Shown here in pieces: positions 1-6,831 of a DNA stretch of 8,023 nt. A program made the position numbers and the translations under genes. The stretch is from Acidobacteriota bacterium (GTDB taxonomy: Bacteria; Acidobacteriota; Blastocatellia; RBC074): assembly GCA_013140935.1 (NCBI GenBank), contig JABFSD010000388.1, positions 1-8,023 of the forward strand, written 5' to 3'. The stretch's first letter is position 1; each line of letters starts with the position of its first letter. The notes below the pieces were generated by a model. The model was not told the DNA's origin and did no database searches. It worked only from the letters and a program-made list of their open reading frames with translations.

Positions 1-1
1 G

Positions 2-3000
2 GTTGAACCGGCAGCCATCGTAGCCGCGCGTGCTGCTGCTAACGGAGAAGTTGCGCGCTTTCTTTGGGAAGCGTTAGCGGCGAATCCGCACGTACACAAA
101 TTGCGCGAATTGATGAAGAGAGGGCCATTGGAATTACATGCGGCGGCTCGGCAGTTGGCTGAGACGGAAAGTGATCTGGCCGCGTTTCAGGATGAAGAAG
201 AAGCGGAAGCTGTGCGACGCTTGGTCGAACTGGGCGCGTTAGCCAGAGAGAACGCGGACGGTGCGCCGTTGTTGCCTGCGCGCTATCACCTGTTTGCGCG
301 CGGCCCGCAAGGGGCTTGGCTTTGCTTGAATCCGCAGCACGATACTCGCTCTAAGCCTCACGGATGGGCGCAGCTTTACTTGACCAAACGTGCCACCTGT
401 ACTGAATGTCAGGCGGGCGTATTCGAGATGTGCGCTTGCCGGAATTGCGGACAGCCCTTCGTACGCGCGTTTGAGCAGGAAGGGTTTTATACGCTCGAAA
501 GTCTTCATCCATCTGACACAAAAGGGCAGCGTTATTTCACTTGGCGGCCTTTGACGGCGGAAGTGGAAGCCTCTGATGACGAGACAGAAGATGAGCCAAC
601 GGTCGTCAGCCAAACGGCGATGCACATCTGTCTGGGTTGCCGCCGACAACGTGAAGCCTGTGTTTGTGAGACGGCCTCGCCTTGTGCTGAACTCTTTCCT
701 GTCATCAGTTTGACCGGACAGCCGAAAGAAAAGTTACACACCTGCCCGCGCTGCGGCTCCCGTTCAACGTATAAAGAAACCGTTATTCCGATTAACCTGG
801 GGACTCACGCGCCTCTGGCCGTGCTGACTGACGAGCTTTATCAAAAGACGCCTCGCGCCACTGACGCAGCAGCGCAAAGCAAGCCCGGAGCAGGCCGCAA
901 GCTGTTGACCTTCACCGATACGCGACAAGGCGCGGCCCGCCACGCGGCTTACTTGCAAGGCACGAACGACGAAACGCTTCACCGACATTTGGTCGCGCGC
1001 GCTGCCACGGAACTCGCCAGCGAAGGAAAAGTGCCTGACCTGAAAGAGCTAGCCGACCATTGCGTAAGGCTTGCAGCTGACTATGGTTTATATGGTGAGA
1101 AGCCACCGCACGAACCGGAAGCGCAACAACGCCGTTGGTTGCAGGAAGTAATGAAACGTATTTTGGCGGAATTCTGCACGCGCCGTAATCCGCGCCATGC
1201 ACTCTGGGCGTTGGGGTTGGTCGGTTGTGATGTTCACTTGCCGATGTTGCCCGATGAAAAACTTTGCTCGCACTTTGGTTTGCCGCCACAAGAAATGCTG
1301 ATCGTGACACAAGCCATGCTCGATACGATGCGAATGGATAAAGCCATTGCCATGCCGGAAGGGGTGCGCGCCAACGATGCCGTTTTCGGTGCGAACCGCG
1401 GCGAAGCATTTTATCAACTGATCGGCAACCGCCGGCCCAATCTGCATAATTGGGTCGGCGCGGATGACCGTCACACACGCTTCAACTACACGCGCCGCTT
1501 GCTCATGGCGCGCGGCAAATCCGCTGAAAAAACCGAGGTACAAAATGCTTTGCAAGCAGTGTGGGATTGGTTGGGCGCACAAAGCTTGTTCGTACGAAGC
1601 CAAACGACTTGCCAGTTAAGACATGACCGTTTGCTCTTTCCCGCCCGCAACGTGTGGTTTTGTTGTAAGGCTTGCCAAAGGCTTTCGCGGCGCAGCTTCA
1701 ACACGACGCCAACACTTTGCCCGACCCGCAATTGTTCCGGCCTGTTGGAACAATACGACGTAGAAAACGAATTCGGTGACAACCATTACCGCGCGCTCTT
1801 CAGTCGGCAGCCGCTCGGCATGCGCGTCGAAGAACACACCGCGCAATTGCAACCCGATCTCGGGCGTGAATATCAAGGCAAGTTCATCGCTGGTGACATC
1901 AACGTGTTGAGTTGTTCGACCACTTTTGAAATGGGGGTTGACGTAGGCGATTTACAAACCGTCATTCTCAACAACGTGCCACCCACGGTCGCCAATTATC
2001 GTCAACGCGCCGGGCGAGCCGGGCGACGCGCCAGCGGGTCGGCTTTCATTTTGACCTATGCGACTTCGCGCCCTCATGACCAGCTTTATTTCGCCGACCC
2101 GCGCCGCATTATCGCCGGAGAAGTCGCTGTGCCGCGTCTGACGGTGAACAATTCCATTATTACCACGCGACATTTGAATGCATTGTTACTGGGCCACTTT
2201 CTACGTTATCTGGCGCAGCAAGGCCGCAGCGGTCTCAGCCGTTGCGGTGCTTTCTTTGCACCTAATCAAGCCGGTGGACGCCACCTCGACTTGCTGCAAT
2301 CGTGGCGAGCCGAATGTGAAAAAGAAATCGAACAGCTCGTCTCACGCTTTTTTGCCGAGAATCAAAACTTCCCGCCGATGTCAGGGGCGTCCTGTCTCAC
2401 GCACTTGATAGCGTCTTTGCGCGACCGGCAGCAGGATTTCGAGCATTGGCTGAATGAATACGAACGGCTTCGCAATGACTACACGACGAAAGCGGATACC
2501 ACTAACAACCAAAGCGAGCGGAAGAATGCCGAAGCGATGCGCAGCCGTTTCATCGCCTTGCGCCAACGCTTGCTGGAAGAACGGTTGATAGATTTTCTTT
2601 GCCGCGAAGGTGTGCTGCCCAGCTACTCCTTCCCCATTGATGTCGTGGAGTTGCGTTTGCCGCACGGCAAAACCTATCACGGTGACAGTTATGCCAATCA
2701 CGCGTTGCGCCTGGAACGCGATAAGAAAATTGCGATTGTCGAATACGCCCCTGGTGCTGAAGTTGTGGCTGATAAGCGAATTTGGAAAAGCGAAGGTATT
2801 GTCATCGGGCAAGGCTTGAACTCATTCGAATATCGCATCTGTCGCACTTGCCGCGATCTAGAACGGTCTGAACGCGGAGGTTTACCTATTGGTGGGCGCT
2901 GCCGCGTTTGTGGCGATCCGGCACCGGATGGAAAAGCTGATTCGTCATTCTCTTACGTGAATCCTGATGGCTTTACTACCGATTTGACCGCAGACCTGCG

Positions 3001-4765
3001 CGAAGCTGGATTGAGCGTCGAAAGCGGTGTCAATCGTTCCCGATCATTCCTGCTAGCGGAAGGCGAAGAGCATTCACGGCTACAACTGCCAGTGAAAGGC
3101 CCGTCACGCCTCAGTTACGCCTACCGGCGAGAAGGCTGTCTGGTGGCTATTAACAGCGGGGCAGACCCGGAAGGCTTTCGGCTCTGTGTTGAATGCGGCG
3201 TGCAAGTAAAATCGCAAACGCTCCGGCGTAAACGTAACGGCGCAGATCGTGCCGAACACCGAACGCCGTGGGGAGGAAAGTGTTCCGGCGTAACCCACCC
3301 TTATCACCTCGGACACGATTTCAAAACCGATACATTGCATCTGCGCTTTTACGACACAGCGAACGCTACTTTGCCAGCGGGCGAGGACCCCTCCTTCTGG
3401 CGTTCGCTGACGTATGCATTCCTGGCTGGTGCGAGCTATGCCTTACAAATCGAACGACGCGATCTCGACGGCGTCGTGCGTCCTTTCACCGTGGGCGAAA
3501 CGAATGACCCACAATCCAACTATTCGCAGGAAATCGTGCTGTTCGACAGTGTGCCGGGAGGCGCAGGTCACGTGCGCAATATTGCCGATCATCTCGAAGC
3601 CGTCCTGCGCCGTACGTTATCGGTCGTGCAATGTACTGATTGCACTGAAGAGACCAGTTGTACGAGCTGCTTGCGGAATTACGACAATCAGGTTTATTGG
3701 AATGAGTTGCGTCGCGGACGCGTCGCGCAGTTTCTTGAATCGTTATTGGCTGAAGTTTTTCCTGAACCGCTCGACCATTTTGCCGTAGGCGCGGCACGTG
3801 TCGCTGCCATAGATAAAAACCGTTGGTTGAAACAACAGCTTGCCGAAGCCAGACAGGAAACGACGCTTTGGGTTAATCGAATAGCAGCGGAAAACGACGC
3901 AGGCGAAGCGCGTACTTGGTTGGAGTTGTTGCAGGAAACCTTGCGGCGTGGGTGTAAAGTAAATCTGTGTGTGGCCGAAATACCGGTGTTTGATCGCAAT
4001 CAGCCAACGACAGTAGGCTTGCGCGATCATCTACGATTGCTAACGAGCAACTATGGATTGCGCCTTTATGTCATGGAGTACCTTTCCAGCGAGGCGTGGC
4101 ACGTTTTGCTCGATCCGCAAAGCGAACGTGGCCGCGCCATTCACATTGAAGGTGCAACACCCAGTTTGCATTCACGCACAGGAGAGGCTGGCCTCGTTAC
4201 CACCATTCATCCAGCCGCTGTGCGCGCCATTGCGGAACAGAGAGAAAAAATGCCCCGGCGCCTGGTTACGCCTCAAATGCTGGAGACCCCACCAGAAGTC
4301 CGCGTTTTACATATTCAAGAGGGCGAACGCGCTTCTGAAGCAGGCCTTTTCGGTGAGGTCTTTCGCTTGCCGCTGGTGCGGTTGCAAATCAATGACCGCT
4401 ATTTGCGCTCAACAGAACATGAAAAACGCTTGCGCGCTTACTTGAAACTTGTAGTAGGGCCAGCAGGTCAGCGTACCCAGGTGGTTATTTCGACCTTGAG
4501 GGCGGAGCAACAACCATCGCGTCCACCTTACTATCAAACCTCAGCCGAGCAGCAACAGATGCGGACGCGATTGCAGAAGGATTTTCCCCATCTCGACATA
4601 CAACTGCGGCTTGAGCCGCGCCTGCCACACGACCGGTTCCTTGAGGTGGTTCGTGTGGATAACACTCGCGCCCGTATCGCTATAGGCGTTGGGCTTGATT
4701 TCATTCAAGCCAGTGGGCGATCGCGCATGACAGACATCTTGATTGAAGACCCTTATCGCCCGTAA
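2..4765 (+). CDS. Giant SF2 helicase with DUF1998/MZB and MIT_C-like C-terminal domain (5'-truncated by the window)
   Basis: The frame is open from base 2 to a TAA stop, so the true start lies upstream; the TTG at 101 is internal. Residues are counted from base 2 (1587 visible). The RecA1 domain with Walker A and DExH is not in the window. Visible in order: a 'LLPARYHLF' segment (~90-99); Cys clusters (133-149, 210-228, 248-251); the helicase IV-like 'FTDTRQ' segment (~304-309); a long insertion with a zinc ribbon (C555, C558, C573, C578); motif V 'STTFEMGVDV' (639-648); motif VI 'QRAGRAGR' (668-675); CxxC pairs at 947/950 and 967/970; a further Cys/His group at 1062-1105; and DUF1998/MZB with 'FDSVPGGAGHV' (1181-1191) and C1211, C1214, C1220, C1223. 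The last ~135 residues resemble the PLD-like MIT_C fold (HDR at 1543-1545, 'GVGLDF' at 1562-1567). Family members are ATP-driven nucleic-acid translocases, often in phage defence (DruE, DrmA/DrmB) or repair (MrfA). The helicase/DUF1998 call is firm; membership of a named defence system is inference. Confidence 0.93.
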   Translation, partial: VEPAAIVAARAAANGEVARFLWEALAANPHVHKLRELMKRGPLELHAAARQLAETESDLAAFQDEEEAEAVRRLVELGALARENADGAPLLPARYHLFARGPQGAWLCLNPQHDTRSKPHGWAQLYLTKRATCTECQAGVFEMCACRNCGQPFVRAFEQEGFYTLESLHPSDTKGQRYFTWRPLTAEVEASDDETEDEPTVVSQTAMHICLGCRRQREACVCETASPCAELFPVISLTGQPKEKLHTCPRCGSRSTYKETVIPINLGTHAPLAVLTDELYQKTPRATDAAAQSKPGAGRKLLTFTDTRQGAARHAAYLQGTNDETLHRHLVARAATELASEGKVPDLKELADHCVRLAADYGLYGEKPPHEPEAQQRRWLQEVMKRILAEFCTRRNPRHALWALGLVGCDVHLPMLPDEKLCSHFGLPPQEMLIVTQAMLDTMRMDKAIAMPEGVRANDAVFGANRGEAFYQLIGNRRPNLHNWVGADDRHTRFNYTRRLLMARGKSAEKTEVQNALQAVWDWLGAQSLFVRSQTTCQLRHDRLLFPARNVWFCCKACQRLSRRSFNTTPTLCPTRNCSGLLEQYDVENEFGDNHYRALFSRQPLGMRVEEHTAQLQPDLGREYQGKFIAGDINVLSCSTTFEMGVDVGDLQTVILNNVPPTVANYRQRAGRAGRRASGSAFILTYATSRPHDQLYFADPRRIIAGEVAVPRLTVNNSIITTRHLNALLLGHFLRYLAQQGRSGLSRCGAFFAPNQAGGRHLDLLQSWRAECEKEIEQLVSRFFAENQNFPPMSGASCLTHLIASLRDRQQDFEHWLNEYERLRNDYTTKADTTNNQSERKNAEAMRSRFIALRQRLLEERLIDFLCREGVLPSYSFPIDVVELRLPHGKTYHGDSYANHALRLERDKKIAIVEYAPGAEVVADKRIWKSEGIVIGQGLNSFEYRICRTCRDLERSERGGLPIGGRCRVCGDPAPDGKADSSFSYVNPDGFTTDLTADLREAGLSVESGVNRSRSFLLAEGEEHSRLQLPVKGPSRLSYAYRREGCLVAINSGADPEGFRLCVECGVQVKSQTLRRKRNGADRAEHRTPWGGKCSGVTHPYHLGHDFKTDTLHLRFYDTANATLPAGEDPSFWRSLTYAFLAGASYALQIERRDLDGVVRPFTVGETNDPQSNYSQEIVLFDSVPGGAGHVRNIADHLEAVLRRTLSVVQCTDCTEETSCTSCLRNYDNQVYWNELRRGRVAQFLESLLAEVFPEPLDHFAVGAARVAAIDKNRWLKQQLAEARQETTLWVNRIAAENDAGEARTWLELLQETLRRGCKVNLCVAEIPVFDRNQPTTVGLRDHLRLLTSNYGLRLYVMEYLSSEAWHVLLDPQSERGRAIHIEGATPSLHSRTGEAGLVTTIHPAAVRAIAEQREKMPRRLVTPQMLETPPEVRVLHIQEGERASEAGLFGEVFRLPLVRLQINDRYLRSTEHEKRLRAYLKLVVGPAGQRTQVVISTLRAEQQPSRPPYYQTSAEQQQMRTRLQKDFPHLDIQLRLEPRLPHDRFLEVVRVDNTRARIAIGVGLDFIQASGRSRMTDILIEDPYRP
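4352..4762 (+). other. C-terminal MIT_C/PLD-like domain of the helicase
   Basis: This is the last ~137 residues of the helicase. The segment has an early 'I-N-D-R-Y-L' strand followed by a helix, alternating hydrophobic strands, and a closing block with 'HDRFLEV', then 'GVGLDF' and a final 'TDILIED'. From memory, bacterial and eukaryotic MIT_C domains carry an 'I-x-D-x-Y' strand, an HDR motif and a 'GRGLD-Y/F' motif in this order. The second glycine-loop residue is V here rather than the usual R. MIT_C is a phospholipase-D-like fold that lacks the full HKD pair, so binding rather than catalysis is the likelier role. The assignment rests on motif order only. Confidence 0.5.
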
Positions 4766-4767
4766 GA

Positions 4768-4783
4768 ATTTCTGATGAGAAAT
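4768..4783. terminator. Small AT-rich hairpin between convergent genes (possible weak terminator)
   Basis: ATTTCT at 4768-4773 pairs perfectly with AGAAAT at 4778-4783 around a GATG loop, starting 3 bp after the helicase stop and lying in the 59-bp gap before the convergent zinc-ribbon gene. The stem is only 6 bp, is AT-rich and has no T-tract, so it is a poor intrinsic terminator. Nothing better is visible in the gap. Confidence 0.2.
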
Positions 4784-4824
4784 ACATCCGCATCATTCCC
4801 ACGAATAAGCCGTGCTTCTCAAGC

Positions 4825-5670
4825 TCAATGCCGATGAGAATGCGCCGTCACCTCCAGATTTGGATAAGCCGCCGCGATGCCATCAACCTGCAAGGCACAC
4901 ACACTGTCATTACGAATCATCACTTGTCGCGCACGCACGATGCCGTGATGTCCCATGTCGTGTTGCGCCGCACCTTCGACGAAGCCTTTGCGGTTCACAT
5001 CAATTCGTTGCCAAACAGCGTTTTCAGCGTCGCGCACGAAGATGCGATAAGAAATTTGTTGCGCGCTCGCGCCGTGAATCAATATGTCTGTTCCTGCGCC
5101 GTTGCCGAAGAATTGATCATCTTTCAAAGCCAGAGCGAGTTGGCCGTTGGGTTCGATCACGGCGCATTGTTGGTCTTCGATCAACGCGTTGGTTGCGTCG
5201 GTGACGGCTTGTGTTTCGCTTTCAATCAATACCCACGGCGAAGCAGGCGCGGGCGTCGCGATAACCGTAGGCAACGGCGCGGGAGTAGATTCGACTGCCG
5301 CGTAAGCTACGTTTTGCGCGGGGGCGTGGACGTTGCGCCACAACATCATGCCGGTGATAAAGACCAACGCGGCGGCTGTGAGCATGAGCGAAACGTAGGG
5401 CCGCGTTTGCTGCTTCGTCACGGCCATTACTTCGTGCAAGCGCGTGGTGGCGCGTTCGGCCATCGTCGTGCGCGGTGTTAGGGCTTGCGTTTGCGCGGCG
5501 TCAAAACGTTTCGTAGCGAGATCAGGCGCGGCGCTTTGCGGTAATTCGCGGGTTTGCGCTGAATTGAAGCTCGCCATCGTATTGCGCAACGGCAGAAGCA
5601 TTAAATTCAAACCGCAACGCGTACAAAAACCTTTTACTTTGTTGTGGTGTCCACAGCTTGGGCAAAACAT
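4825..5670 (-). CDS. Zinc-ribbon, single-pass membrane protein with extracytoplasmic beta-rich domain
   Basis: The 281-residue protein starts with a short zinc ribbon (C3, C6, C16, C19), of the type found at the cytoplasmic N-terminus of many bacterial membrane proteins. A polar stretch follows (30-92), then one hydrophobic helix (~93-111) and a Pro/Ala-rich linker (~127-145). The C-terminal domain (~146-272) carries Gly-Asn-Gly and 'GTDILI' turns, a conserved-looking Trp (W220), and an 'ARQVMIRND...VDGIAAAYP' ending. That pattern recalls discoidin-like or carbohydrate-binding beta-sandwiches, which is an inference. The predicted topology puts the ribbon inside and the sandwich outside. The ATG is supported by AGGGAG (5680-5685) 9 nt upstream. 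It lies 78 bp after the secreted Arg/Asp-rich gene on the same strand, so co-transcription is possible despite the hairpin between them. No enzymatic motif was seen and the specific function is unknown. Confidence 0.8.
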   Translation of the reverse strand: MFCPSCGHHNKVKGFCTRCGLNLMLLPLRNTMASFNSAQTRELPQSAAPDLATKRFDAAQTQALTPRTTMAERATTRLHEVMAVTKQQTRPYVSLMLTAAALVFITGMMLWRNVHAPAQNVAYAAVESTPAPLPTVIATPAPASPWVLIESETQAVTDATNALIEDQQCAVIEPNGQLALALKDDQFFGNGAGTDILIHGASAQQISYRIFVRDAENAVWQRIDVNRKGFVEGAAQHDMGHHGIVRARQVMIRNDSVCALQVDGIAAAYPNLEVTAHSHRH

Positions 5671-5709
5671 GGGGTTACACTCCCTGAAAGAAAATTGATG
5701 GTGGGGAGC

Positions 5710-5736
5710 GCCACAGCGCGCCGCTCGCGCTGTGGC
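5710..5736 (-). terminator. Perfect 11-bp GC-rich stem-loop after the Arg/Asp-rich gene
   Basis: GCCACAGCGCG (5710-5720) is exactly complementary to 5726-5736 with a 5-nt loop. It begins 12 bp beyond the TAA of the upstream gene on the minus strand and ends ~24 bp before the Shine-Dalgarno of the next one. The first T-rich stretch on the minus strand (ATTTTCTTTC) starts about 14 nt past the stem, so it is not a textbook intrinsic terminator. It could be a Rho-assisted or partial terminator, or an mRNA 3'-end stabiliser that sets different levels for the two genes. Confidence 0.55.
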
Positions 5737-5748
5737 AGTTTGGATTGC

Positions 5749-6132
5749 TTAATCACGGTCGTCGTGCTTTTTGCCACGGCGTCCTTTTCTGCGGTTGTCG
5801 TCATCATCGTCGTCATTGCGGTCGTGACGGCGATCCCAGTTGTTGTGATTACGCCACCAGGCGTTGTTGCGCGAATTGCGGAAGCGTGAGTTACGACTAA
5901 ACCGGAAACGGTCGTTTCGGTCGTTGTCGCCTTTGCGCCAGTTGTTACGACGATTGCCGCGTCGGTCGTCATCGTCGTCGTCGTGACGCCGATCAAAGTG
6001 TTCATTGCCAGAACGGGCATTGTCTGAACGGCGACTGTCGGCGTAAGCCTTAGTGGTCAGCGCCGGAACCGATAAGAACGAAAGCGCCAAAAACGCCATG
6101 CCGATTCGTGTCAGCAGAGATGGGATTTGCAT
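5749..6132 (-). CDS. Secreted Arg/Asn/Asp-rich low-complexity protein
   Basis: The 127-residue product opens with a classical signal peptide: R9, a hydrophobic core (~10-25) and an A-Y-A site giving likely cleavage between A31 and D32. The ~96-residue mature part consists almost entirely of Arg, Asn, Asp, Lys and His, with a few Trp and Phe. It holds two six-Asp tracts (51-56 and 107-112), each preceded by an 'RRHD' motif, and a central 'FSRNSRFRNSRNN' stretch with an internal repeat. It has no Cys and no recognisable domain. It should be disordered and strongly polyampholytic. The start is backed by AGGAG (6140-6144) 7 nt before the ATG, a strong signal that argues for a real gene despite the low complexity. 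Binding of cations, polysaccharide or nucleic acid is plausible from composition only. It is not a named family that I recognise. Confidence 0.75.
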   Translation of the reverse strand: MQIPSLLTRIGMAFLALSFLSVPALTTKAYADSRRSDNARSGNEHFDRRHDDDDDDRRGNRRNNWRKGDNDRNDRFRFSRNSRFRNSRNNAWWRNHNNWDRRHDRNDDDDDDNRRKGRRGKKHDDRD

Positions 6133-6298
6133 ACATCAACTCCTATTTTGGTTGAGGCGTGCTGGAGGTATTTTCAAGGGAGTGACGCGAGACGACTTCG
6201 ACTTAGCACTTGGCGTGCCATCGTCGCGCCGCGCAGAGTTCGGCTGAAAACAAAAGGAATACGCGCGTTGGGGAGATAACTTCAGGGCTAGTGCGTCG

Positions 6299-6362
6299 CA
6301 ACCTTACCCCATTTCGAGTATCGGTAACGCAACCAGTTCGCATTTGGTGAGGTGGGGCAACC
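6299..6362. repeat. Three spaced GCAACC copies in the gap upstream of the Arg/Asp-rich gene
   Basis: GCAACC occurs at 6299-6304, 6329-6334 and 6357-6362, with starts 30 and 28 bp apart, i.e. roughly three helical turns. The first two share a preceding C (CGCAACC). All lie in the 237-bp gap (6133-6369) between two minus-strand genes. I found no convincing -35/-10 pair in this gap. The repeats may be binding sites or chance. Confidence 0.2.
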
Positions 6363-6369
6363 GAGAGAT

Positions 6370-6666
6370 TTAGTCGGCGTCTTGTTCTTCGAGCATGACC
6401 AACGCTGAACGCCAGCGCAGGGCATGCGGAATCGGTTCGTAAGCCTTCTCGTGGCGCAACGCGAAATCGAGCGCCTCGTTGACGGCTTCGCACAAGTCAG
6501 GCGGGACGCGTTGCTTCATGCAAGCGTCGAGATGAGTCGAAAGAATTTCGATGGCCCAACTCAATTCTTCTGCGTTGGGCGTAGGCATAGTTGGTTGCGT
6601 CGGATGAAATCGAATGTGTGAATCCAGCAAACGCTTAGCGAGCGAAACGGCGTGGGGATGCTTCAT
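6370..6666 (-). CDS. Hypothetical 98-residue protein
   Basis: I do not recognise this protein. The frame could extend back to an ATG at 6825, but the start at 6666 is preferred because AGAGG (6674-6678) lies 7 nt before it, and the upstream stretch contains hairpins and unprotein-like sequence. The product begins 'MKHPHAVSLAKRLLD' and is predicted mostly helical, with amphipathic stretches around residues 33-53 and 57-70. It has two Cys (C48, C58), no signal peptide, no membrane segment and an acidic tail ending in D-A-D. It lies 165 bp after the exonuclease gene on the same strand, and may be read from that transcript or from its own promoter. Length and helicity would suit a small regulator or partner protein, but no motif supports a specific role. 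Confidence 0.65.
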   Translation of the reverse strand: MKHPHAVSLAKRLLDSHIRFHPTQPTMPTPNAEELSWAIEILSTHLDACMKQRVPPDLCEAVNEALDFALRHEKAYEPIPHALRWRSALVMLEEQDAD

Positions 6667-6673
6667 AAAAAAA

Positions 6674-6678
6674 CCTCT
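6674..6678 (-). promoter_or_regulatory. Ribosome binding site that sets the start of the 98-residue gene
   Basis: On the minus strand AGAGG is followed by seven T residues and then the ATG at 6666. No comparable signal precedes the upstream in-frame ATG at 6825, so the shorter protein is favoured. Confidence 0.55.
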
Positions 6679-6719
6679 GCGACGCAAGGTCGCGTGAAGG
6701 GCTGAACCCCCGTTCAGCC
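6679..6719 (-). promoter_or_regulatory. Two tandem hairpins in the leader of the 98-residue gene
   Basis: GGCTGAAC (6700-6707) and GTTCAGCC (6712-6719) form a perfect 8-bp stem with a CCCC loop on the plus strand (GGGG in the minus-strand transcript). Six bases nearer the gene, GCGAC (6679-6683) and GTCGC (6689-6693) form a 5-bp stem that abuts the ribosome binding site. The first could end or stabilise the exonuclease transcript, though it lacks an adjacent T-tract; the second could modulate initiation. No known riboswitch or T-box features were seen. Confidence 0.35.
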
Positions 6720-6831
6720 AATAGTCATGGGAACCATTAAATTGCCGTTGTGAATTTGAAGTAACGTGGTGTTTGAGACGCGCGCAGCTTACGCCTGTGC
6801 TTTTTGAGTGGCAAGGCAAATTCAACTGAGT

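Noticed and set aside
101..103. TTG as the start codon of the helicase gene
   Set aside because: The frame continues open to base 2 with helicase-like sequence, and the protein would lack its entire ATP-binding domain; the gene is cut by the window edge.
912..1603. Minus-strand open frames of 188 and 171 codons inside the helicase
   Set aside because: They overlap strongly conserved-looking helicase sequence and their translations show no motifs; both are shadows.
4774..4840. Direct repeat GATGAGAA at 4774 and 4833 as a possible island attachment scar
   Set aside because: Only 8 bp long, flanks nothing meaningful, and one copy lies inside the zinc-ribbon coding sequence; chance is sufficient.
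4828..5481. A 217-codon plus-strand open frame opposite the zinc-ribbon gene
   Set aside because: Its translation is Arg/His/Val-rich without domains. The minus-strand frame has a zinc ribbon, a membrane helix, a sensible linker and a good ribosome binding site, so this is an antisense shadow.
5780..6000. Repetitive GTC/ATC triplets that could be read as a microsatellite or CRISPR-like array
   Set aside because: There is no regular repeat-spacer structure; the triplets encode Asp and Arg runs of the secreted protein.
6667..6825. N-terminal extension of the 98-residue protein to an ATG at 6825
   Set aside because: The extension runs through a perfect hairpin and has no ribosome binding site as good as the one before 6666.
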